From: Marinobacter sp.
GTDB taxonomy: Bacteria > Pseudomonadota > Gammaproteobacteria > Pseudomonadales > Oleiphilaceae
Length of the DNA: 64,000 nt
NCBI GenBank assembly: GCA_018402255.1
Contig: JAGYIS010000008.1
Span: 62,001 to 126,000 of the forward strand
Direction: 5' to 3'
Positions 47,734-56,846 of the stretch are shown in pieces (position 1 is the stretch's first letter; every line of letters starts with the position of its first letter). The notes below the pieces were generated by a model. That model ran no database searches. It was given only the letters and a program-made list of their open reading frames with translations, and was not told the origin of the DNA. Position numbers and translations under genes: made by a program.

Positions 47734-47846
47734 GCAAACCAATGGGAGGGGCCTTTCCAAAACACGCTGTGGATACGTCCTTGTACGCTCTGCTTCGCCA
47801 TCCATGGCTTCGCAAGGTTTTGGAAAGGCCCCTCCCATTGATTTGC
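47734..47846. repeat. Long inverted-repeat element between nosZ and nosD
   Basis: Two perfect 24-base arms at 47740-47763 and 47817-47840, extending to about 30 bases per side with one mismatch, enclose a 53-base spacer. The arm core is GGAGGGGCCTTTCC. The spacer contains short palindromic words (GGATAC, CCATGG). It looks like an intergenic REP/MITE-like element, not a simple terminator. It sits within the nos operon, so it may attenuate or stabilise the transcript. Confidence 0.8.
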
Positions 47847-47952
47847 CCGGCATTGTGCAGCCCTCTGGGAGCTGCAGATTTGAAGAGTTTCCCCGTGTGT
47901 TGTCTGAGATTGCGATGTACACGGGTTATTTATCAACCATAGAGAGCATTTG

Positions 47953-49221
47953 ATGTATCGACTTTTGCGTTATGGAGTGGCCCTGTCAGTCGCTCTGATT
48001 TCGCTGACCGCAAGTGCCAACCTGCAAGATCAGCTGGATGCCCTGGAGCCCGGGGCGTTGTTTGAGCTTCCTTCGGAACCGCTTTCGCCGTTCGTTATTC
48101 GGGTACCCGGGGTGTCTGTGTCTTGTGCGCAGGGTACGGTGATTGACGGTGCCGGGCAGGGGAATACGGTGGAGATTCTGGCGGAGGGGGTGTCGTTTTC
48201 CGGGTGTGAGGTGCGCAACTGGGGGCAGGATCTGAATGAGCTGGATGCCGGGGTGTTTGTCGCTCGGGAGGCGCGCGGCGCGGTGGTTGAGAACAACCGG
48301 TTGCAGGGGCCGGCGTTTGGGGTTTGGTTGGATGCGACGCCGGATGTGACGGTGAAAGGCAATGTGATTCGCGGTGAGCTCAGCCTGCGCTCGCAGGATC
48401 GGGGCAACGGGATTCACCTGTTCAACACCACCGGGGCGTTGATCGAGGGCAACGACGTCAGTCAGACCCGGGACGGCATCTACATCGAGACTGCCAATAA
48501 TAACGAGATCCGCAAGAACGTGATGACGGACCTGCGTTACGGCATTCATTACATGTATTCGATGCGCAATTTGCTGGAGGGTAATGTCACCCGCGGCACC
48601 CGCACGGGTTATGCCCTGATGCAGAGCAAGTACCTGACGGTGGTGAATAACCGGTCGGAGAATGATGAGAATTACGGGATTCTGATGAATTTCATCACCA
48701 ACTCCACCCTGACGGGCAATGTGGTGACCGGGGTGTCTCAGGGCCAGACCGGCGGTGTCATGATCTCCGGGGGTGAGGGTAAGGCGGTTTTCATCTACAA
48801 CTCCCTGTACAACACCTTCGAGGGCAACCTGTTTGCCAACAGCAACATCGGCATTCATCTGACCGCCGGTTCAGAGCAGAACGAGGTGTTTGATAATGCC
48901 TTTGTGAACAACGAGCGCCAGGTCAAGTATGTGGCTACCCGCACCCAGTCCTGGGCGAAGGATGGGCGGGGCAATTTCTGGAGTGATTATCTGGGTTGGG
49001 ACCGTAACCAGGATGGTTTGGGCGATGTGGCTTATGAGCCCAACGACAATGTCGACCGCTTGCTGTGGAAATATCCGGAGGCCCGGGTGCTGATGTTCAG
49101 CCCGGCGGTGGACACCTTGCGCTGGGTGCAAGAGGCGTTTCCTGTGGTGAAGTCTGCCGGGGTGAGCGATCCCCATCCTTTGATGCGAATTCCTGAACAC
49201 CTGCAATCGGAGCGCCGATGA
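47953..49221 (+). CDS. nosD: NosD, periplasmic copper-site maturation protein
   Basis: Periplasmic right-handed beta-helix protein of 422 residues that works with NosFY in assembling the CuZ site. Signal peptide ends near LTASANLQ. The body consists of pectate-lyase-like beta-helix repeats ([55 protein letters not shown]). The end has [15 protein letters not shown], the conserved NosD block. ATG at 47953 is used; a TTG directly before it is in frame. The stop overlaps the nosF start. Confidence 0.95.
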   Translation: MYRLLRYGVALSVALISLTASANLQDQLDALEPGALFELPSEPLSPFVIRVPGVSVSCAQGTVIDGAGQGNTVEILAEGVSFSGCEVRNWGQDLNELDAGVFVAREARGAVVENNRLQGPAFGVWLDATPDVTVKGNVIRGELSLRSQDRGNGIHLFNTTGALIEGNDVSQTRDGIYIETANNNEIRKNVMTDLRYGIHYMYSMRNLLEGNVTRGTRTGYALMQSKYLTVVNNRSENDENYGILMNFITNSTLTGNVVTGVSQGQTGGVMISGGEGKAVFIYNSLYNTFEGNLFANSNIGIHLTAGSEQNEVFDNAFVNNERQVKYVATRTQSWAKDGRGNFWSDYLGWDRNQDGLGDVAYEPNDNVDRLLWKYPEARVLMFSPAVDTLRWVQEAFPVVKSAGVSDPHPLMRIPEHLQSERR

Positions 49222-50150
49222 ACTGTTTTCGACTGGAGAATGTCAGCCACCGTTATGCCAAGGCAACAGTGCTGCACGGAGTGGATCTGCGGCTGGAGCC
49301 GGGCGAGATTCTTGGGCTGTTTGGCCACAACGGCGCCGGCAAGACCACCTCGATCAAGCTGATTCTGGGGTTGATGAAGCCGAGCGAGGGCAAATTGTCG
49401 GTGTTGGGCGGTGCGGCGGGCGATCCGCAGGTCAGCCAGCACATTGGTTACTTGCCGGAGAACGTGATGTTCTACCCACAGCTGACCGGTCGGGAAATTC
49501 TCAGCCACTTTGCCCGGCTCAAAGGCGCATCGCTTAAGCAGGTGCCGGCGTTGCTGGAACAGGTGGGGCTGGACGACGCCATGGATGCCCGCACCAAAAC
49601 CTATTCCAAAGGCATGCGCCAGCGCCTGGGTCTTGCACAGGCATTGCTGGGTAAGCCGAAACTGCTGATGCTGGACGAACCCACCGTAGGCCTGGACCCG
49701 GTTGCCACGGCGGATCTGTATCGGTTGTTGCGGCGCCTGCGGGATGAAGGCGCGGGCATTGTGCTTTGCTCCCACGTGTTGCCGGGCGTTGAACCCTATA
49801 TCGATCGCGCTGCCATTCTTACCGACGGCGCCCTGAAAGCCGCGGGTGATCTGCCGGCCCTGCGCCGACAGGCCAATATGCCGGTCTCTCTCACGCTGGA
49901 ACCCGCCAACGGTCTGGCTGCACTGGAAAAGGTGATTGATGGTACTGGCTCGAATGCAGGCCTGATGATCAAAAGTGACAACGGCCGGTTGTTGGTGGAT
50001 GTGCGGCCAGAGGAAAAGATGACACTAATCCAGGCTTTGATGCGTTCCGGCGAAGTGGCGGATCTGGGCATACACCAGCCCAGTCTGGAAGATATCTACG
50101 TTCACTTTATCGGTTCTGGTGGCCTGGCCCACCGGGGAGGCAGCCAATGA
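49218..50150 (+). CDS. nosF: NosF, ABC transporter ATPase
   Basis: Cytosolic ATPase of 310 residues of the NosDFY copper/sulfur maturation complex. Walker [11 protein letters not shown] near residue 37, signature [17 protein letters not shown], Walker [16 protein letters not shown] and the switch His in [12 protein letters not shown] are all present. The C-terminal 80 residues form the extension typical of NosF. ATGA overlap with nosD and with nosY. Confidence 0.96.
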   Translation: MNCFRLENVSHRYAKATVLHGVDLRLEPGEILGLFGHNGAGKTTSIKLILGLMKPSEGKLSVLGGAAGDPQVSQHIGYLPENVMFYPQLTGREILSHFARLKGASLKQVPALLEQVGLDDAMDARTKTYSKGMRQRLGLAQALLGKPKLLMLDEPTVGLDPVATADLYRLLRRLRDEGAGIVLCSHVLPGVEPYIDRAAILTDGALKAAGDLPALRRQANMPVSLTLEPANGLAALEKVIDGTGSNAGLMIKSDNGRLLVDVRPEEKMTLIQALMRSGEVADLGIHQPSLEDIYVHFIGSGGLAHRGGSQ

Positions 50151-50977
50151 ACGCGATCTGGACCATTGCCCGTAAAGAACTCAGCGACAGCTTCCGCAAC
50201 CGTTGGATCGTCGCAATCAGTCTGGTATTTGCCACCCTGGCACTCGGCATAGCCTGGTTCGGCGCCGCCGCCTCTGGCCAGGTAGGTTACGCCTCCACCC
50301 CGGCCACCATCGCCAGCCTGGCCAGTCTCGGCATATTTCTGATACCGCTGATCGCGCTGTTGCTCGCCTACGATGCCATCGTTGGCGAAGAAGAGGGCGG
50401 CACCTTGCTGCTGTTAATGACCTACCCGCTCAGTAAAAGCCAGCTGCTGCTGGGGAAATTCCTGGGCCATGGACTGACCCTCGCCCTGGCCACCCTGATC
50501 GGTTTTGGCGTGGCCGGCGTGGCCATAGCGCTGTTGGTTGAGGATGTCGCGGTCAACGCGTTAGCCCTGGCCATGGGCCGATTCATCGGCTCCACCATCC
50601 TGCTGGGCTGGGGCTTTATCGCCCTGGCGTATCTGGTCAGTGTTCGTGTCAGCGAAAAACCGGTCGCCGCGGGCATGGCCCTGGCGATCTGGTTCTTTTT
50701 CGTGTTGATCTTTGACCTGATGCTGCTGGGCACCCTGGTGGCCAGCGAAGGCAAACTCAACCCGGAACTGCTGCCCTGGCTGCTCATGCTTAACCCCACC
50801 GACATCTACCGCCTGCTCAACATCGTCGCCTTCGGTGACAGTGCCCAGCTCAGCGGCGTACTCAGCCTGGGCTCCGATCTGCCCATCGGCGCCCGCGGCC
50901 TGTGGCTGGGCCTGATCCTCTGGTGCGCCCTTCCACTGGCCGGCGCCCTGTTACTGTTCAAAAATCGCAGAATCTGA
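50147..50977 (+). CDS. nosY: NosY, ABC transporter permease
   Basis: Membrane subunit of the NosDFY complex, 276 residues, six helices. N-terminal [20 protein letters not shown] is typical of NosY/ABC-2 type permeases; then [20 protein letters not shown] with [20 protein letters not shown], and the conserved [20 protein letters not shown] near the end. Start overlaps nosF (ATGA); nosL follows after 19 bases. Confidence 0.95.
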   Translation: MNAIWTIARKELSDSFRNRWIVAISLVFATLALGIAWFGAAASGQVGYASTPATIASLASLGIFLIPLIALLLAYDAIVGEEEGGTLLLLMTYPLSKSQLLLGKFLGHGLTLALATLIGFGVAGVAIALLVEDVAVNALALAMGRFIGSTILLGWGFIALAYLVSVRVSEKPVAAGMALAIWFFFVLIFDLMLLGTLVASEGKLNPELLPWLLMLNPTDIYRLLNIVAFGDSAQLSGVLSLGSDLPIGARGLWLGLILWCALPLAGALLLFKNRRI

Positions 50978-50996
50978 CCACCGGAGAACCCAGAAC

Positions 50997-51593
50997 ATGA
51001 CTCGTACCATCAACATATGGCTCATCGTCGCATTGGCTGCCATTGCCCTGGCAGGCTGCTCCGGCGATGAACCACAAACCCTGGCCAAACCCGACCCCGT
51101 CCATTTTGAATCCGGCGACGAATGCCACGTCTGCGGCATGGCCATCACCGGCTTCCCGGGGCCAAAAGGGCAACTGTTCACCGAACGCGAACAGCACACC
51201 CGTAAATTCTGCTCAACCAAAGACATGTTCGCCTGGTTCCTGCAGCCCGAAAACGTCAACCGCGACCACACCCTCTACGTCCACAACATGGCGCAAACCC
51301 ACTGGGACCATCCGGACGACACCCACCTGATCGACGCCCGTGAAGCCTTCTACGTGGCCGGCTCCAACCGCACTGGGGCCATGGGCCCAACCCTGGCGTC
51401 TTTTGAAACCGAAACCGAAGCCAGCGACTTCGCTGCAGAATACGGCGGCCAGGTACTGGCCTTCGCCGACATCACCCTGGACCACCTGAACGCCGGCATG
51501 GCGATGCATGGGATGGACGGTATGGGTGAGCACGAAGACATGAATGCTGACCATTCAACGGCAGAAAACCATAGCGGGCACCTGGACCACTAA
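50997..51593 (+). CDS. nosL: NosL, copper chaperone lipoprotein
   Basis: Outer- or inner-membrane lipoprotein of 198 residues that delivers Cu(I) for NosZ maturation. The lipobox AIALAGCSG places lipidated Cys near residue 21. The copper site is in ECHVCGMAITGFPGPKGQLF, followed by KFCSTKDMFAWFLQP. The C-terminal tail is Met/His-rich (MAMHGMDGMGEHEDM, ending HSGHLDH), longer than in many NosL proteins and probably an additional copper-binding segment. Last gene of the nos cluster. Confidence 0.95.
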   Translation: MTRTINIWLIVALAAIALAGCSGDEPQTLAKPDPVHFESGDECHVCGMAITGFPGPKGQLFTEREQHTRKFCSTKDMFAWFLQPENVNRDHTLYVHNMAQTHWDHPDDTHLIDAREAFYVAGSNRTGAMGPTLASFETETEASDFAAEYGGQVLAFADITLDHLNAGMAMHGMDGMGEHEDMNADHSTAENHSGHLDH

Positions 51594-51625
51594 AGCCGCT
51601 TTACGTGATTATTTGGGGGTTAGTG

Positions 51626-51646
51626 GATTGGCAAGGATAGCCAATC
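51626..51646 (+). terminator. Possible weak hairpin after nosL
   Basis: GATTGGC and GCCAATC (seven base pairs, seven-base loop) stand 33 bases after the nosL stop. Only a mixed TTTT run follows about ten bases later, so termination is uncertain. Confidence 0.35.
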
Positions 51647-51725
51647 GAAAGTTAGCGTTTTAAAGACTCCCCCTCACCAGATCGCTATCGCGAAACCCGA
51701 AGGGGCCAGACGTAAACGAACGAGA

Positions 51726-52718
51726 TCAACCGCCGGTCATATTCATAAACCGAAGAATCTCAACATCCCCATCAGCAGAAAAATGATGCCGCTCCGGCTT
51801 CAGATCCATCGCATCGATAATGGTTTGCCGCAGCTTATCGTCCGTCACAGGATGGCTCCGAAGCACTCGCATCAAATCCACCGAATGCTCATTGCCCAGA
51901 CACAGCAACAACCGCCCCTCCACCGTTACCCGAACCCGGTTACAGGTCGAACAAAAGTTATGGGAATGCGGTGAAATAAACCCGACACGAATTGAACTGT
52001 CGGGCATCCGATAATAACGAGCCGGCCCGCCAGAATTCTCTGTAGCCTCAATCAACTCATGATGCTCGCTAATCAGCTCGCGCACCTCATCGCTGGTACA
52101 CAACGCCAAACCGCGATCATGCTCAGAAATCTCACCCAGCGGCATCTCCTCAATAAAGGTGATATCCACCTGCTTGGCCCGGGCAAACTCGATCAGCTCC
52201 GGAATTTCCTCATCGTTACGGCCCTTCATTACCACCGTATTCAACTTGATGCCCCGAAAGCCAGCGTCCCTGGCCGCATCAATGCCCTCAAGCACCTGAT
52301 CCAGATTGCCGGTACGGGTAATGTTGCGGAACTTGTCCCGGTCCAGTGAATCCAGACTGATGTTAAGGCGATGCAGGCCCGCCTTGCGCAGTTTCTCGGC
52401 CATTACCGGCAACTGACTGCCATTGGTGGTCATGGCGAAATCCCGTAAACCGTAGGTGCCAATCTCCGTGACCAGATCCAGAATATCTTTGCGGACCAGC
52501 GGCTCGCCGCCGGTCAGCCGGATCTTCTCGGTGCCAAGGCTGACAAAGTTGCGGGCGATCCTGGCGATTTCTTCCAGGGTCAACACCTGCTGGCGGGGCA
52601 GAAAGGTCATTTCTTCGGCCATGCAGTACACGCAACGGAAATCGCAGCGGTCAGTCACCGATAGGCGCACATAGTTTACGGTGCGGCCAAATCGGTCTGT
52701 CAGTCTGGTCTGTGGCAT
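51726..52718 (-). CDS. moaA: GTP 3',8-cyclase MoaA (molybdenum cofactor synthesis)
   Basis: Radical-SAM enzyme of 330 residues that starts molybdopterin synthesis from GTP, needed for molybdoenzymes such as nitrate reductase. The N-terminal cluster motif is in [17 protein letters not shown] (C-x3-C-x2-C); the second cluster is in [35 protein letters not shown] and [12 protein letters not shown] are further MoaA blocks. ATG at 52718 ([12 protein letters not shown]) chosen over an in-frame ATG at 52772, giving the usual length. The final residues after the GRL region are normal, but the very C-terminus ends in MTGG rather than GG, close to the functional GG tail. Convergent with nosL. Confidence 0.96.
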   Translation of the reverse strand: MPQTRLTDRFGRTVNYVRLSVTDRCDFRCVYCMAEEMTFLPRQQVLTLEEIARIARNFVSLGTEKIRLTGGEPLVRKDILDLVTEIGTYGLRDFAMTTNGSQLPVMAEKLRKAGLHRLNISLDSLDRDKFRNITRTGNLDQVLEGIDAARDAGFRGIKLNTVVMKGRNDEEIPELIEFARAKQVDITFIEEMPLGEISEHDRGLALCTSDEVRELISEHHELIEATENSGGPARYYRMPDSSIRVGFISPHSHNFCSTCNRVRVTVEGRLLLCLGNEHSVDLMRVLRSHPVTDDKLRQTIIDAMDLKPERHHFSADGDVEILRFMNMTGG

Positions 52719-52922
52719 GGGAATGCGGTCCTGTCTCAACGCAGTAGCGTAAGTGTAGACCAAGTATGGCAAAACTTGCGTGCTATTCCGATACCTATCG
52801 CGCGGTAATCTCTCCAGCGACTTCTCTATAGCGATGGATTCTTTTCTCTATAAGGTGTATTTTTAATGAATGTAATGGTGGTGTGATTTGGATCGCGAAA
52901 ACAAGGTAGAATAGATGCAGTT

Positions 52923-53315
52923 ATGAACAGTCGCCAAGCCCGCAGCACAGAAGCACAAACCGGTAAAACCGGTTTCCGAATTCTTGCGTATATATCTCTC
53001 GGTATAGCTGCAGTGGGAGTGATACTTCCATTGTTGCCGACCACGCCGTTTGTTCTGCTTGCCGCTTATTTTGCCAGTAAGGGCTCTCCAGCGTTCGCGT
53101 TATGGCTGGAAGATCACCCTAAATTTGGCCCTGCCATTGTGCAGTGGCGGCACAGAAGGGCGATACCCGCAACGGCGAAGGTGCTGGCTTGCAGCATGAT
53201 GGTTCTGAGCTGGACCATGCTGGTCTGGCTGGGCTCGCCAGTGTTTGTGTTGACTGTTTCGGGGCTGTTTTTGCTGAGTGTTGCCGGGTATTTGCTCACG
53301 AGGCCGTCCCGTTGA
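52923..53315 (+). CDS. YbaN/DUF454 family inner-membrane protein
   Basis: Membrane protein of 130 residues with three or four helices and the DUF454 pattern: GFRILAYISLGIAAVGVILP followed by LLPTTPFVLLAAYFASKGSP, then LEDHPKFGPAIVQWRHRRAI. Function is unknown. In other bacteria ybaN-type genes can be anaerobically regulated. The upstream gap contains an AAGGTGTATTT stretch (52852-52862) that resembles an NsrR half-site, weakly. The nsrR-like gene follows 27 bases later. Confidence 0.85.
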   Translation: MNSRQARSTEAQTGKTGFRILAYISLGIAAVGVILPLLPTTPFVLLAAYFASKGSPAFALWLEDHPKFGPAIVQWRHRRAIPATAKVLACSMMVLSWTMLVWLGSPVFVLTVSGLFLLSVAGYLLTRPSR

Positions 53316-53342
53316 CGATTTCTTACATTTTTGGAGTATTGA

Positions 53343-53779
53343 ATGCACATCACCCGCTATACCGACTATTCGCTCAGGGTTCTGATTTATCTGGCTGAAC
53401 AGGGTGATCGGCTGGCCACTATCCAGGAAATTGCCGACAGCTACGAAATCTCGAAAAACCACTTGATGAAGGTTGTGCATCAGCTCAACAAGAAGGGCTA
53501 CATCGAGACCATTCGCGGCAAAAAGGCGGAATGCGACTGCACATGGCCCCGAATGAGATCAACATTGGTGTGCTGGTTCGTGAAACCGAACAGGATCTCA
53601 GCATCGTTGAATGTTTCTCAACGAAGAATGCCTGCAAGATCACGTCGGTATGTGGCCTGAAAGGCATGTTCAACCAGGCGCTGAAGGCCTTTCTGGATAC
53701 GCTCGACAACTACACATTGGCCGATGTGATCCAGGATCATCATCGGCCGCAGTTGGTGCGCTTGCTTCAGATCGCCTGA
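53343..53779 (+). pseudogene. nsrR: NsrR-type Rrf2 family nitrite/NO-sensing repressor, frameshifted
   Basis: Reading from ATG 53343 gives the Rrf2 winged helix (MHITRYTDYSLRVLIYLAEQ; ISKNHLMKVVHQLNKKGYIE), then after TIRGKKAECD leaves the family. The -1 frame from about 53525 continues correctly (GGMRLHMAPNEINIGVLVRE) to 53779 and contains three cysteines C-x7-C-x5-C (VECFSTKNACKITSVCG), the NsrR cluster ligands. One more A in the A5 run at 53520-53524 would give one protein of 145 residues, the normal size. As read, the repressor would lack its Fe-S domain. Its end overlaps the convergent desB-like gene by 13 bases. Confidence 0.82.
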
Positions 53780-54858
53780 AGCTCGCGCTTGCCCTCCAGG
53801 CGGGTTCTCAGGGCATCTGGCAGGGAGTAGCGGGCAATGCGGCTCAGCACGGTGCCGTATTGCTTTGCGAAGGTGCCGGTATTGTAGGGAATGTCGTGTT
53901 TTTTACACACGGCCTGTACCTTCTTCGAGATTTCCGGGTAACGGTGTGCTGGCAGGTCCGGGAACACGTGGTGTTCAACCTGATAGCTCAGGTGGCCGCT
54001 CAGCACATGCAACCATTTGCCACCGGTAAAGTTGGATGAGCCCGTCAACTGGCGCAAGTACCAGTGGCCTTTGCTCTCGCCTTCGCACTCTTCTTCGCTG
54101 AACGTTTCCGCATCCTGGGTGAAGTGCCCGCAGAAAATCACGGTTGACGCCCACAGGTTCCGGATCAGGTTGGCGCCCACGTTACCTGCCAGAACAATCG
54201 GTGCCACCGGCAAGGTAAGCACGGGAAAGAACACGTAATCCTTGAACGCCTGGCGGCCACCCTTGCGGGCAAAGTCTTTCAGGAACGGTATCTTGTCGCG
54301 CAAACGGATCTCACGACGAGTTAGCTTCTCCGTTTCCAGTTCGTGCAGGCCGACACCCCACTGGAACAGGGTGCTGAGCAGGACGTAGTTAATAAATTGC
54401 AGGGAATGCCAGGGTTTCCAGCGCTCGTCGTCACTCAGGCGCAACACCGCATAACCGTAATCCCGGTCTTTACCAATGATGTTGGTATAGGTGTGGTGTT
54501 CATAGTTGTGGGTTCGGCGCCAGGATTCGCTGGAGCAGGCGGTATCCCATTCGTAGGTTTGAGAATTCAGGCTGGGGTCGTTCATCCAGTCGTACTGGCC
54601 ATGCATCACATTGTGGCCGATCTCCATGTTCTCCAGAATCTTGGCAATGCCCAGGCTGGCAGTCGCGGCCACAAACACCGGGGGAATAAAGCCAAAGGGC
54701 ATCATCACCCGGCCGCCGATTTCCAGCGTACGGTGCAGGCGCACTATCTTGCGGATGTAGTTGGCATCACGCTCACCAAGGTCGGCCAGCACTTCATCCC
54801 GGATGGCGTCCAGATCGTTCTGCAATTCGTTCAATTGCTCTTCGTTGAGTTTTTTCAT
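53767..54858 (-). CDS. Membrane fatty-acid (acyl-CoA) desaturase, DesB-like
   Basis: Diiron desaturase of 363 residues, resembling Pseudomonas DesB, which inserts a delta-9 double bond into saturated acyl-CoA. Three His boxes are present: GHNVMHGQYDW, THNYEHHTYTN and YQVEHHVFPDLPAHRYPEI, with hydrophobic helices between. It is followed on the operon's 5' side by the DesC-like oxidoreductase gene, the expected electron donor, with the TetR-type gene beyond, matching the desT/desCB layout of pseudomonads. Start ATG at 54858 after GGAGCGCATC. Confidence 0.93.
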   Translation of the reverse strand: MKKLNEEQLNELQNDLDAIRDEVLADLGERDANYIRKIVRLHRTLEIGGRVMMPFGFIPPVFVAATASLGIAKILENMEIGHNVMHGQYDWMNDPSLNSQTYEWDTACSSESWRRTHNYEHHTYTNIIGKDRDYGYAVLRLSDDERWKPWHSLQFINYVLLSTLFQWGVGLHELETEKLTRREIRLRDKIPFLKDFARKGGRQAFKDYVFFPVLTLPVAPIVLAGNVGANLIRNLWASTVIFCGHFTQDAETFSEEECEGESKGHWYLRQLTGSSNFTGGKWLHVLSGHLSYQVEHHVFPDLPAHRYPEISKKVQAVCKKHDIPYNTGTFAKQYGTVLSRIARYSLPDALRTRLEGKRELQAI

Positions 54859-54903
54859 GATGCGCTCCTTACGACCCGTTTGGTCGCAGTATTGAATTTT
54901 GGT

Positions 54904-56011
54904 TTATACGTTCAGGGCGACCGGGCCCTGAGGGACTGAAACACACAGTTGCACGGTCTCTTCACCGGGGCCGGATACTTTGCCGGTGAGGCGGTTAACT
55001 ACGGTGCCACTGGTTTTGCGGCAACTGCACTGATGGCAAATGCCCATGCGGCAGCCATGCTGTGGTTTCAGGCCGGCGGCTTCGGCGATTTCCAGCAGGT
55101 TGGCGTCGCCCTCGGAACCCACTTTCAGATTGCTGGTGGTAAAGGTGACTTCGCCGCCAAGCTGGTCGCTGTTCAGTTGTGCCTGTGCCGGGGGGGCAAA
55201 AAAAGTGCTGTGGATCTGTTGCTCTTTCACGCCGCGCTGGCTCAGCAGATCATTGGCCAGGTCCATCAGGCCCTTCGGGCCACACAGGTACACTTCCCGT
55301 ACTTTCAGGCCGGTTACCGGCGTCAGGTCGCTGTCCTTCAGGTAGCGGGGTGCTTCGCCCTCATGGGTTGCGATGATTGTCAGTGACAGCGCGGGCCAGC
55401 GGGCGGCCAGTGCGGTCAGGGCTTCCCGGGCGATCACATCATCCTGGGTGCGCACGAAGTAGAGCAGGGCAACCGATGCGCGATAGTTTTCGGCGGCCAT
55501 GGTCTCCAGCTGGCTTAGAATCGGCGTGATGCCACTGCCACCGGCAATATAAAGCACGGGTTTGGCAGGCTGCGGAATCTGGAAGTCACCAAAGGCTTCG
55601 GTCAGGCCGATCACATCGCCTTCTTCCAGCGAGTCGTGCATCCAGTTGGTTACCAGACCGCCGGGCAGGCGCTTGATGGTCAGCGTGATCTGCCCCTGAA
55701 TCTCCCAAAGCAGAGGTGAACTGGACAAACTGAAGGTTCGGGTTCGACGAACGCCGTTTACATCGGTACAGATGTTCACATGCTGCCCCGCCTGAAAGCC
55801 GGTCCAGCGCTTTGGCCGGTGTCAGTACAAAGGTTTTGGTGTCGCCGGTCTCTGCAATAATGCGATCAACCCGCGCTGGTGTGTACTCTTGTACCCACAT
55901 AGGATTGAGGGTTTCAGCCAATGGATCAAGCCAGGCGGCCGGGTTGTCCCGGTTCATTAACTGCCGGCCCAGCCAGTGGAATGCTTTGGTATTTGAAATG
56001 CGTGCCAGCAT
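54904..56011 (-). pseudogene. DesC-like ferredoxin reductase for the desaturase, frameshifted
   Basis: Combined frames give an oxidoreductase of about 368 residues: FAD domain, NAD domain (VLYIAGGSGITPILSQLETM, VREVYLCGPKGLMD) and a C-terminal 2Fe-2S ferredoxin (HGCRMGICHQCSC). From ATG 56011 (MLARISNTKAFHWLGRQL) reading stays correct to TFVLTPAK, then shifts; the other frame supplies RWTGFQAGQHVNICTD onward to 54904. One A too many in the AAA at 55811-55813 (TTT on the plus strand) explains the break. GGAGAAAAC precedes the ATG. As read, the protein would be truncated. Divergent from the desT-like gene. Confidence 0.8.
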
Positions 56012-56051
56012 GATGTTTTCTCCGAATCTGTTGCTACTTGTCTGTGGTGAT

Positions 56052-56181
56052 GTGTACAAGTGTTCACTTATGTGTACGACTGTACACAGCAATCCTGTTT
56101 TCAACAATCTTTGTTTCTGTGTTGGCTCAAAATGACAAGCTGGCAGGACTTTTCTTCGGTCTAATGTGTACACTTGTGAAC
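56052..56181. promoter_or_regulatory. Palindromic operators between desC-like and desT-like genes
   Basis: The divergent promoter region holds TGTGTAC-GACT-GTACACA (56071-56088), a perfect seven-base-arm palindrome, the near-palindrome GTGTACAAGTGTTCAC (56052-56067), and GTGTACACTTGTGAAC (56166-56181), which shares the ACACTTGT core in opposite orientation. These are plausible binding sites for the TetR-type regulator. Confidence 0.5.
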
Positions 56182-56207
56182 CGGATAAACGTGGTACGGA
56201 CAACTCA

Positions 56208-56838
56208 ATGGCAGAACAACAAAGACGCAGACCGGGCGAAACCCGCGAGAAGCTGATGAATGCAGCCCTGGCCCTGGTGGGCAAAGGACGACATTTCGCC
56301 AGCTTGGGGATTCGGGAAATCACCCGACAGGCTGGCGTGGTGCCTACCTCGTTCTATCGACACTTCCGCAGCGTGGATGATCTCGGCTTGCAGTTAGTCG
56401 ATGAGCTGGGGCTGGTGTTGCGGCGGATGATGCGCGAGGCTCGAGCAAATGTGCTGCAGGCAGACAAGCTGATTGAAGAATCGGTAGGTATTTTCGTGGC
56501 TCACGCTCAGGCCAATCGCAGTTTCTTTCTGTTTATGGCTCAGGGATTGGCCGGTGAGAGGCCGGGCAGTGCAGGAGGGGATTCGCAGTGAGATGCGATT
56601 CTTTGCCAGTGAACTGGCCAACGATTTACGACGGCTTCGGTTGGTGGAGCATCTCAGCGACGCCGATCTGGATCTCACCTGCGATCTGGTCGTGCGCACG
56701 GTGGCGTTCAGTCTGACTGACTTGCTTAGCGTTTCAGAAGATGACGACTATCAGGTGGGCCAGGTGCGCAAACGCACGACGCGCTTCCTGCAGATGGTGT
56801 TTGTCGGCGCTGCCCACTGGAACAGCAGCAGCGCCTGA
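56208..56838 (+). pseudogene. TetR family regulator, DesT-like, frameshifted
   Basis: ATG at 56208 (MAEQQRRRPGETREKLMNAA) begins a TetR protein with helix-turn-helix ASLGIREITRQAGVVPTSFY and RHFRSVDDLGLQLVDELG. After MAQGLAGERPG the frame breaks near 56560; the +1 frame continues GRAVQEGIRSEMRFFASELA to 56838, giving about 209 residues in all. DesT in pseudomonads senses acyl-CoA saturation and controls desCB. The break lies in the ligand-binding domain, so the DNA-binding part alone would be made as read. A G/C-rich stretch, not a long homopolymer, marks the junction. Confidence 0.78.
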
Positions 56839-56846
56839 AACAGAGA

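Noticed and set aside
52885..52900. GTGATTTGGATCGC as an anaerobic box before the ybaN-like gene
   Set aside because: Only about seven of ten conserved positions match; indistinguishable from chance.
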